Source: Bacillota bacterium (GTDB taxonomy: Bacteria; Bacillota_I; Bacilli_A; RFN20; CAG-826). Taken from it: a stretch of DNA of 13,411 bases. Below, in pieces: positions 7,874 to 13,090 of this stretch (its first letter is position 1; each line of letters starts with the position of its first letter). A program made the translations under genes and the position numbers. The DNA is taken from positions 1 through 13,411 of the forward strand of contig JAURLC010000082.1 of the NCBI GenBank assembly GCA_030831415.1, in the 5' to 3' direction. The notes beneath the pieces are model-generated. The model had not been told where the DNA came from. It ran no database searches and saw only the letters and a list, made by a program, of their open reading frames with translations.

Positions 7874-8290
7874 TTAATCTTCAACGATGGTTACACCCAT
7901 GTTACGGGCAGAACCTTCGATGATTTTCATCGCTGCTTCAAGGTCATAAGCATTTAAATCGGGCATTTTATATTCGGCAATCTTTTTAAGATCCGAACGT
8001 TTAAGTTGACCAATCTTGGTTGTTTTGGCGTTGTTAGAACCTTTTTCAATGCCTGCAGCTTTTTTGATTAAACCGGTGACAGGGGAGGTTTTAATGACAA
8101 AATCAAATGACTTATCTTCATAAGCAGTGATAATGACAGGAATAACTTCTCCTTTTTTATCGGCAGTCTTAGCGTTGAAGTCCGTACAGAACTTTGGCAT
8201 TAAGATACCAGCTGACGCTAATTTTGGACCTGGTTTGGCTTCGCCACCTGGCAATTCCATTTTGACGACTTTAGCGATTCTTTTTCCCAC
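7874..8290 (-). CDS. rplK: 50S ribosomal protein uL11, with a shortened proline-rich N-terminal segment
   Basis: This 138-residue protein is recognisable as uL11 from VIPVIITAYEDKSFDFVIKTSP in two adjoining stretches (residues 51-72), GSNNAKTTKIG, and the C-terminal rRNA-binding domain with EYKMPDLNAYDLEAAM and GSARNMGV. uL11 forms the GTPase-associated centre with 23S rRNA and is needed for the stringent response and factor binding. The start is GTG at 8290, with AGGAGG 8 nt upstream. Oddity: where most bacteria have the Pro-rich PPVGPALGQ segment, this protein reads PGGEAKPGPKLASAGILM (residues 14-31), about four residues shorter and lacking the PPVGP core. I recall similar forms in mycoplasmas. 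It is the first gene of the rplKA-rplJL-rpoBC block. Confidence 0.96.
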   Translation of the reverse strand: MGKRIAKVVKMELPGGEAKPGPKLASAGILMPKFCTDFNAKTADKKGEVIPVIITAYEDKSFDFVIKTSPVTGLIKKAAGIEKGSNNAKTTKIGQLKRSDLKKIAEYKMPDLNAYDLEAAMKIIEGSARNMGVTIVED

Positions 8291-8293
8291 GAG

Positions 8294-8309
8294 ACAATCC
8301 TCCTATTGT
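8294..8309 (-). promoter_or_regulatory. rplK Shine-Dalgarno framed by a 5-bp inverted repeat
   Basis: On the minus strand ACAAT and ATTGT flank AGGAGG exactly, so the ribosome binding site of the GTG-started rplK would sit in a 6-nt hairpin loop. The stem is weak (A/T-rich, 5 bp) and may only slightly modulate initiation. Confidence 0.4.
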
Positions 8310-8332
8310 GTGAATTGTAACTAGTTCGTGCT

Positions 8333-8362
8333 GTGGTCAATGGACGAATCAAGTCCTTCCAC
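8333..8362 (-). promoter_or_regulatory. Candidate L1-binding hairpin in the rplK leader (site I)
   Basis: On the minus strand an outer stem GTGG/CCAC (8359-8362 with 8333-8336) and an inner stem GGAC/GTCC (8353-8356 with 8342-8345, 7-nt loop) enclose an asymmetric internal loop of AA on the 5' side and ATTGA on the 3' side. The same outer stem and the same AA recur in the rplK-rplA gap. In E. coli, L1 represses its operon by binding an rRNA-like structure in the rplK leader; this element fits that role and lies about 43 nt before the rplK start codon. Confidence 0.65.
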
Positions 8363-8402
8363 GCATGTAACGAGTTCGCTGGACAAAAGTCCATGCTTGA
8401 AA

Positions 8403-8431
8403 AGTATACGCATCGAAGGAATAAAATGCAA
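8403..8431 (-). promoter_or_regulatory. Candidate promoter of the rplKA(JL-rpoBC) operon
   Basis: On the minus strand TATACT (8403-8408, five of six consensus bases) lies 17 nt downstream of TTGCAT (8426-8431, three of six). Transcription would start near 8396, giving a leader of about 105 nt that begins with a hairpin (GCATG/CATGC outer pairing with inner GGAC/GTCC, 8363-8396) followed by the L1-like element. The -35 is weak, so the assignment is moderate. Confidence 0.5.
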
Positions 8432-8471
8432 CTATTTTCGCATACAAAATTCCACATCTTATCCTCGAACA

Positions 8472-8500
8472 TAGACAAATTACTTCATATCCCCTATAAT
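8472..8500 (+). promoter_or_regulatory. Sigma-A-type promoter of trkH-trkA
   Basis: TAGACA (8472-8477, five of six bases of TTGACA) is spaced 17 nt from a perfect TATAAT (8495-8500). The likely transcription start is G8507 or a neighbour, only about 9 nt before the ATG at 8516. This is the best-looking promoter of the window after that of rpmG and it decides the start chosen for trkH. Confidence 0.75.
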
Positions 8501-8515
8501 AACCCCGTATTACTC

Positions 8516-9901
8516 ATGATCAATTTACAAAAAAACCCGTATTTAGTGGTCTTATTGAGTTTTTTAACCGTAATTTTAATAGGGAGTTTTCTGCTGACAA
8601 CCCCGCTAGCGAACACCAATGGAACATGGGGTAATTTTATCGATTCATTGTTTATGGCAACCTCTGCACTTGCAGTGACAGGATTATCGGTATTTTCTGA
8701 TGTGAGTGCTCAGTTTAGTTTGTTTGGAGAAATCGTCCTCATCGTTTTGATGATTCTTGGTGGTCTCGGTATTATTACGATTTTCACCTTCTTTACGATT
8801 ATTTTTGGTCGTAAAATCGGGATTATGGATCGGTACTTATTAAAAGAGGCACTCAATCTTACCTCCATGCAAGGTGCCATTAAGCTTATTATTAGCATCA
8901 TTCGAATCGCCCTTATTTTTATTTTTGGGGGAACCTTTTTATTATCTTTTGCCTTCGTTCCTTCAATGGGCCTTGGAGAAGGACTTTATCATGCATTCTT
9001 TTTATCCGTATCCTCTTTTAATAACGCAGGTTTAGACATCTTAGGTGAATCGAGTTTAATTGCTTATGCCAATAACCCCATCGTCCTAACAACCGTCATG
9101 CTATTAATTGTTTCTGGTGGATTAGGGTTTTTAGTTATTCTGGATTTATGGTCGATATTTAAAGCAAAATTTTTCTCTAAAAAAACTGGAGAAGACGCGA
9201 TAAACGATCAACATCGTATGAGTACGTACACGCAAATCGTATTGACGATGTCTGTTATCTTAATCGCTTTTGGACTCGTCATGCTTTTACTCACTGAACT
9301 CAATGTCCATCCCGACTTTACATGGTCCGATGCATTGTTTACCTCGATTTCTTCTCGAACCGCTGGATTAACGGTTGTTTCCATTCGTGATTTAACCAAC
9401 GCAAGTAAGTATTTGATCATTGCCTTAATGTTTATCGGTGCAAACCCCATTTCTACCGGAGGTGGGATTAAAACGACCACAACGTTTATTGTCGTTCTTG
9501 CCATCGTCGCTTTGTTACGTGGAAAGAAAGTTCATGCGTTTAAACGTACTTTTTCAATTGAATCCATTTTAAAAGCGATGGCCCTTATCATTATTTCTGT
9601 CTTCTTTTTAATCTTGATGGTTTTACTCGTTGAATATATCGAACAGTTTAATACCACGTATCCTGAAGGAACCTTAACGGCCACTTCGATTTTATTTGAA
9701 GTTGTCTCTGCCTTTGGAACGGTAGGATTCTCTGAGGGGATAACCCCCTACTTATCTTCTACATCAAAGGTCGTTATTTCGATTATTATGTTACTAGGGC
9801 GAATCGGTCCAATCGCCGCAATTTCAGTCTTTACCGAAAAATTAAGCTGGAGTAAGGATAGTACCTTCCAATATCAAGAAGTTACGATACCTATTGGATA
9901 A
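8516..9901 (+). CDS. TrkH/KtrB-family K+ transporter membrane subunit
   Basis: The 461-residue protein has four consecutive M1-P-M2 units of the TrkH/KtrB superfamily. The four selectivity-filter glycines are visible in VTGLS (55-57), NAGLD (171-173), TAGLT (283-285) and TVGFS (403-405). The family block NPISTGGGIKTTT follows at 310-322, and GRIGPIAAI is near the C-terminus. It forms the K+ (often Na+-coupled) pore in the cytoplasmic membrane and works with the cytosolic RCK subunit encoded next. I chose the ATG at 8516 because a strong promoter ends at 8500 and the protein then begins like KtrB, just before the first transmembrane helix (about 9-30). An ATG at 8426 with GAAGGA upstream would add 30 residues but lies upstream of that promoter. 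No Shine-Dalgarno precedes 8516. Confidence 0.95.
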   Translation: MINLQKNPYLVVLLSFLTVILIGSFLLTTPLANTNGTWGNFIDSLFMATSALAVTGLSVFSDVSAQFSLFGEIVLIVLMILGGLGIITIFTFFTIIFGRKIGIMDRYLLKEALNLTSMQGAIKLIISIIRIALIFIFGGTFLLSFAFVPSMGLGEGLYHAFFLSVSSFNNAGLDILGESSLIAYANNPIVLTTVMLLIVSGGLGFLVILDLWSIFKAKFFSKKTGEDAINDQHRMSTYTQIVLTMSVILIAFGLVMLLLTELNVHPDFTWSDALFTSISSRTAGLTVVSIRDLTNASKYLIIALMFIGANPISTGGGIKTTTTFIVVLAIVALLRGKKVHAFKRTFSIESILKAMALIIISVFFLILMVLLVEYIEQFNTTYPEGTLTATSILFEVVSAFGTVGFSEGITPYLSSTSKVVISIIMLLGRIGPIAAISVFTEKLSWSKDSTFQYQEVTIPIG

Positions 9902-9912
9902 AAGGAGACATT

Positions 9913-10650
9913 ATGGCAGAAAAATCATTTGCAGTCATTGGTTTAGGCGATTTCGGACTTGCTCTGACAAAGGAATTACTTCTTTTACGTCAGCAAGTTA
10001 TCGCCATTGATAAATCCATTGATCAAATTCAACGCATCGGAAGTGACTTACCTTCCGCCTTTGTCGTTGATTCAACCAAAGGACAAGCCTTAAAAGATGG
10101 CGGTGTCGGCAACGTAGATGTTTCCATTATCTCTTTTGGAACTGACGATATTAAAGATGCCATGATTACAACGTTTCTGTTAACTAAGCTTGGCGTCAAA
10201 GAAATCATCGTTCGTCTTGATAACGAGGAACACCAAGAAATGCTTCGTCGTGTTGGGGCAACAAGTTTTATTCTTCCAACGCGTATTGCGGCCCGTTCTC
10301 AAGCAATTAAACTTGCTGGTAAAAATATTACGGAATACTATGCCATGGAAGACCATGTCGGGGTTTCTAAACTTCTTATCCCTCCAAGCTTTACTTCTAA
10401 GGCGATTAGTGGTCTTTCCTGGCGTGACGAATACAACATTAACATTATCTTCATTCAAAAATGTAATAACTTTGATGTCGAAGCTTACAAAGGGGATCCT
10501 GCTTCTTTTAACCCTCGTCAGTTAGCGTTTGGAAAATCACTCGTAGCAACTCCTGATTTGCTGCTTGATGCGTGTGATAACATTCTTATCGCAGGGTATG
10601 ATGAAGATATTAAACGATTCTCCGCTTACTTAAGTAAACTAAAGGATTAA
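9913..10650 (+). CDS. TrkA/KtrA-family K+ uptake regulatory subunit (RCK protein)
   Basis: This 245-residue cytosolic protein has an N-terminal Rossmann RCK_N domain with GLGDFG at 10-15 and the acidic ribose-binding Asp33 at the end of the second beta strand, so it should bind NAD(H) or adenine nucleotides. A C-terminal RCK_C-like domain follows from about 140 to 225. RCK proteins form octameric rings that gate KtrB/TrkH channels in response to ATP/ADP and, in some, c-di-AMP. The ATG at 9913 has AAAGGAG 5 nt upstream and the gene starts 11 nt after trkH, so the two form an operon. It has a single RCK unit, as in KtrA, unlike the double unit of E. coli TrkA. It ends just before a strong terminator. 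Confidence 0.95.
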   Translation: MAEKSFAVIGLGDFGLALTKELLLLRQQVIAIDKSIDQIQRIGSDLPSAFVVDSTKGQALKDGGVGNVDVSIISFGTDDIKDAMITTFLLTKLGVKEIIVRLDNEEHQEMLRRVGATSFILPTRIAARSQAIKLAGKNITEYYAMEDHVGVSKLLIPPSFTSKAISGLSWRDEYNINIIFIQKCNNFDVEAYKGDPASFNPRQLAFGKSLVATPDLLLDACDNILIAGYDEDIKRFSAYLSKLKD

Positions 10651-10661
10651 AACAAAAAAAC

Positions 10662-10689
10662 AAAAAGGATGCAATCATGCATCCTTTTT
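10662..10689. terminator. Bidirectional intrinsic terminator between trkA and nusG
   Basis: A perfect 12-bp stem, AAAAAGGATGCA (10662-10673) with TGCATCCTTTTT (10678-10689), closes a 4-nt loop. T-runs follow on the plus strand (to 10691) and A-runs precede on the left (10651-10660), giving U-tracts in both directions. It can terminate both trkHA and the convergent rpmG-secE-nusG transcript. Confidence 0.93.
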
Positions 10690-10711
10690 TTCTTACATTA
10701 TATTGGAGGTT

Positions 10712-11296
10712 TTAAATCTTATCGATGTCCGCAAATTCAACTTCAACGGATGTTGAGCGACCAAAGAAGACCGTTTCAACCATGACGTTACCCGTTGTTT
10801 TATCAATCGAGATGATCTTACCTTCCGTGCCTTCTAAGGCTCCATGAATAACTCTTACATAATCACCGACTGCGTAACGATCATACATACTAATATCGAT
10901 GAGTCCCATACGTTTAAGAATAGGTTCCATTTGATCTGGTGGCACAGGAATGGGTTTTGTACCACCCCCTGATGATCCAACAAACCCGGTAACTCCTGGG
11001 GTATTACGAACGACATACCACGAATCATCCGTCATGATCATTTCAATGAAGACGTATCCTGGATAAGCATTTTTTAATCGGGTTTTTCCTGTCGGTGCCC
11101 CATTTTTGAAAACAGGTTCTTCTTGTTCCACGACAAGAATACGGAAAATAAAGTCTTGCATGTTCATCGAGTCGACACGACGACGAAGATTATCGGCAAC
11201 TTTATTTTCGTGTGAAGAGTAAGCTGAAACGATATACCATTGTTTTTCAATGTCGTTCGAGGTAAAGGTAGCGACGTGTTGTGAAGGTTGTTCCAT
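10712..11296 (-). CDS. nusG: Transcription termination/antitermination factor NusG
   Basis: This 194-residue protein has an N-terminal NGN domain (KQWYIVSAYSSHENKV at 18-33, then the conserved DDSWYVVRNTPGVTGFVG near 92-109) and a C-terminal KOW domain (VGDYVRVIHGALEGTEGKI near 144-162). NusG binds the clamp of RNA polymerase, affects pausing and processivity and couples to ribosomal protein S10. The start ATG at 11296 has GGAG 7 nt upstream. The protein carries about 15 extra residues before the NGN domain compared with B. subtilis NusG, and no ATG, GTG or TTG lies in between, so the extension is real. It follows secE by 10 nt and ends before the bidirectional terminator, which separates it from rplK. 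Confidence 0.98.
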   Translation of the reverse strand: MEQPSQHVATFTSNDIEKQWYIVSAYSSHENKVADNLRRRVDSMNMQDFIFRILVVEQEEPVFKNGAPTGKTRLKNAYPGYVFIEMIMTDDSWYVVRNTPGVTGFVGSSGGGTKPIPVPPDQMEPILKRMGLIDISMYDRYAVGDYVRVIHGALEGTEGKIISIDKTTGNVMVETVFFGRSTSVEVEFADIDKI

Positions 11297-11306
11297 ATGT
11301 TATCTC

Positions 11307-11504
11307 CTATCGTAAACTTTCAAACGCTTGACGTAATTGACCGAGTAATTCAGCGACGGCTAAGTCGCCTAAGGTTAAAGCAAACGCGGCAAAAACGGTA
11401 ATGGCAATTACTACAAAAATGGATCCGAGTAACGTATCAGTTTTTGGCCAACGGACGCGTTTGGCTTCACGATTAACTTCCGAAACAAACTTTCTTACGT
11501 TCAT
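11307..11504 (-). CDS. secE: Preprotein translocase subunit SecE
   Basis: This 65-residue protein is the short, single-span SecE of Gram-positive type: an amphipathic N-terminal helix, the conserved VRWPK motif at 17-21, then one hydrophobic helix (about 26-50). SecE clamps SecY in the SecYEG translocon of the cytoplasmic membrane. The ATG at 11504 is preceded by AAGAGGA, which overlaps the rpmG stop region. Order and spacing (rpmG, secE, nusG) are those of most Firmicutes. Confidence 0.96.
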   Translation of the reverse strand: MNVRKFVSEVNREAKRVRWPKTDTLLGSIFVVIAITVFAAFALTLGDLAVAELLGQLRQAFESLR

Positions 11505-11513
11505 AAAATCCTC

Positions 11514-11666
11514 TTATTTACTTTCTTGATGTACCGTAGAACGGTTACAACTTGGACAATATTTTTTTAAGGTGAGACGTTGTCCAGCGACACCACTTCC
11601 TTTGGTAAAGGTTGTATAATTTCGCGCCAAGCATTCCGAGCAGATTAAAATAACTTTTTTTCTCAT
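11514..11666 (-). CDS. rpmG: 50S ribosomal protein bL33
   Basis: This 50-codon gene reads MRKKVILICSEC at the start and LKKYCPSCN near the end. Two Cys pairs (Cys9/Cys12 and Cys37/Cys40) form the zinc site of the C+ type of bL33, a small protein near the ribosomal E site. Start ATG at 11666; stop TAA at 11514. A clear promoter ends 32 nt upstream, but the only Shine-Dalgarno-like AAAGG is about 18 nt away, too far for normal use. It lies just upstream of secE, as usual in Firmicutes. Confidence 0.96.
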   Translation of the reverse strand: MRKKVILICSECLARNYTTFTKGSGVAGQRLTLKKYCPSCNRSTVHQESK

Positions 11667-11698
11667 GATTGACTATTTATTAACCTTTAGCATACTCG

Positions 11699-11727
11699 AA
11701 TATACCAAGTTCAACGATGAAAGTCAA
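11699..11727 (-). promoter_or_regulatory. Promoter of rpmG-secE-nusG
   Basis: On the minus strand TTGACT (11722-11727) and TATATT (11699-11704), each five of six consensus bases, are separated by exactly 17 nt, in the gap after the sigma-factor stop codon. Transcription would start near 11692, about 26 nt before the rpmG ATG. The operon it drives would end at the terminator at 10662-10689. Confidence 0.75.
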
Positions 11728-11734
11728 TGAAGAT

Positions 11735-12325
11735 TCACGGATTCATATGGGAAAGCAACAAAGGTTCGAGTTGTTTCAGTAATCGAGCGACTTGTCGATA
11801 GTTTTTTCGAATGCGTTGACCGATTTCTTTTAGGCTATATACTTGTTGAAATAAAACGAGAATAATCCGTTGTTCAACCGTCAATGCATCATCGGCTTCA
11901 AGCAAATAAACGAGGGGACTATTATGGTATCGAAGAAGTAATGTGTCTTCACCGACTAATTCATAAAGATTACTACCTTCTTCAAATTCAGCATCAAGCG
12001 ATAAGGCTTGATCGAGGACAATATGATGCGGTTGATTGTATTTACGCATAGCATGCATCAATTCACGTTCTAATAAAACATGAAAATACGCGTCGAAATG
12101 AACACGCTTGGGTTGATACGAATCAATCGCCAAGTATAACGTTTGATACGCTAGACTAAGTAAGTCTTTTTCATCGAGCGTACACCGCCGATGACTATGA
12201 AACGTTTTTCGAACATAATGGAGCATCTTCGCGTGCATCGCCTGCTCTAAGAAAGGCAAGGCTTCAAGTTGTTTTTGTCGAATGAGAAAAATTAATTCAT
12301 CATAGGATACGTCAATGGAAAGCAT
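11735..12325 (-). CDS. SigH-like sigma-70 family factor (divergent)
   Basis: This 196-residue protein aligns by eye with sigma-H of Firmicutes: a region-2 stretch (about 10-95, with DEKDLLSLAYQTLYLAIDSY and a following AYFHVLLERELMHAMRKY), a linker containing LSLDAEFEEGSNLYELVGED, and a region-4 helix-turn-helix (about 148-190, LTVEQRIILVLF, then SLKEIGQRIRKNYRQVARLLKQLE in continuation). The position between rlmB and rpmG is that of sigH in Bacillus. In Bacillus SigH serves early sporulation and competence; in non-sporulating relatives homologues drive competence genes. What it controls here is unknown. The ATG at 12325 follows the rlmB stop by 6 nt and has no Shine-Dalgarno, so translational coupling is likely. 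The stop is TGA, evidence for the standard genetic code. Confidence 0.82.
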   Translation of the reverse strand: MLSIDVSYDELIFLIRQKQLEALPFLEQAMHAKMLHYVRKTFHSHRRCTLDEKDLLSLAYQTLYLAIDSYQPKRVHFDAYFHVLLERELMHAMRKYNQPHHIVLDQALSLDAEFEEGSNLYELVGEDTLLLRYHNSPLVYLLEADDALTVEQRIILVLFQQVYSLKEIGQRIRKNYRQVARLLKQLEPLLLSHMNP

Positions 12326-12331
12326 GGATAA

Positions 12332-13054
12332 CTAAAACGGAAATCGTTGACGATACGCTTCAGAAAGCACAATAGCCACACTACTAGCAACATTAAAGGA
12401 TTCAAGCTTTGGAGATAAAGGAATTTTAATAAGCGCATCAGCATTTTTGGCAACAAGAGGGGAAACACCATGACCTTCCGATCCAAAAATTAACCCTATC
12501 GCCCCACGATAATCAAAACGGCGATAATCAATGGATGATGCGTTCAAAGAAGTGGCTGCAAACCAGAAACCAAGAGGTTTTAATGTTTCCATCAATTGAG
12601 AGAGATTAGCCACTTGAACAATAGGCATATGTTCTAAAGCACCACTAGCAACTTTTGCTACGATAGGTGTGACGTCCACTTGATGCATTTTTTTGACAAT
12701 AATTGCATCCGCAAACAAACCAACAGCGTTACGAATAATCGCACCGAAATTTTGTGGATCTTGCACTTCATCCAGCAGGACAACCAAAGGATGCGTCTTG
12801 CTTTTTAAGATTTCTAATAAATGGTCTAGGGTTATATAGGCAAATGCTTTCACTTCAGCGACAATGCCTTGATGAAGCCCTTTACTTAGCGTTTGTAAAC
12901 GATGTTCACTCGTCCTTTCTACGGGAATACGCATCGATTGTAAGAGGGTTATAATATGGGTTTCTTGAAAAGAAGATGAAAGATACACTTTCAAGACACG
13001 TTTCGTTTCTAATGCCTCAACAACAGCGTTTTTACCGTAAATCAATTGTCCCAT
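12332..13054 (-). CDS. rlmB: TrmH/SPOUT-family 23S rRNA 2'-O-methyltransferase (RlmB type)
   Basis: This 240-residue protein has the N-terminal RNA-binding substrate domain (about 1-75, YGKNAVVEAL and HQGIVAEV) and a C-terminal SPOUT knot domain with all three motifs: motif 1 QNFGAIIRNA at 101-110 with the Asn/Arg pair, motif 2 FGSEGHGV at 190-197, and motif 3 from IPL (211-213) through ESFNVASSVAI (218-228). RlmB makes Gm2251 in the P-loop of 23S rRNA in E. coli; the YacO/RlmB homologue occupies the same locus in Bacillus. tRNA Gm18 methylation (TrmH) is a less likely alternative, because the N-terminal domain and neighbourhood fit RlmB. The ATG at 13054 lacks a visible Shine-Dalgarno. yacP, which follows it in Bacillus, is absent here. 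Confidence 0.93.
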   Translation of the reverse strand: MGQLIYGKNAVVEALETKRVLKVYLSSSFQETHIITLLQSMRIPVERTSEHRLQTLSKGLHQGIVAEVKAFAYITLDHLLEILKSKTHPLVVLLDEVQDPQNFGAIIRNAVGLFADAIIVKKMHQVDVTPIVAKVASGALEHMPIVQVANLSQLMETLKPLGFWFAATSLNASSIDYRRFDYRGAIGLIFGSEGHGVSPLVAKNADALIKIPLSPKLESFNVASSVAIVLSEAYRQRFPF

Positions 13055-13090
13055 GATGATCGATGAAAAAGTCTTACAATCGTCCTATAT

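Noticed and set aside
8333..8515. N-terminal extension of trkH from a GTG at 8333 or ATG at 8426
   Set aside because: The GTG lies in the rplK leader hairpin without a Shine-Dalgarno, and the 8426 start lies upstream of a near-consensus promoter; the extra residues precede the normal family start. The 8426 start cannot be fully excluded.
11673..11693. Six-codon open frame (ATG to TAG) at the predicted start of the rpmG transcript
   Set aside because: Too short and without a ribosome binding site; chance occurrence is likely, though a leader-peptide role is not excluded.
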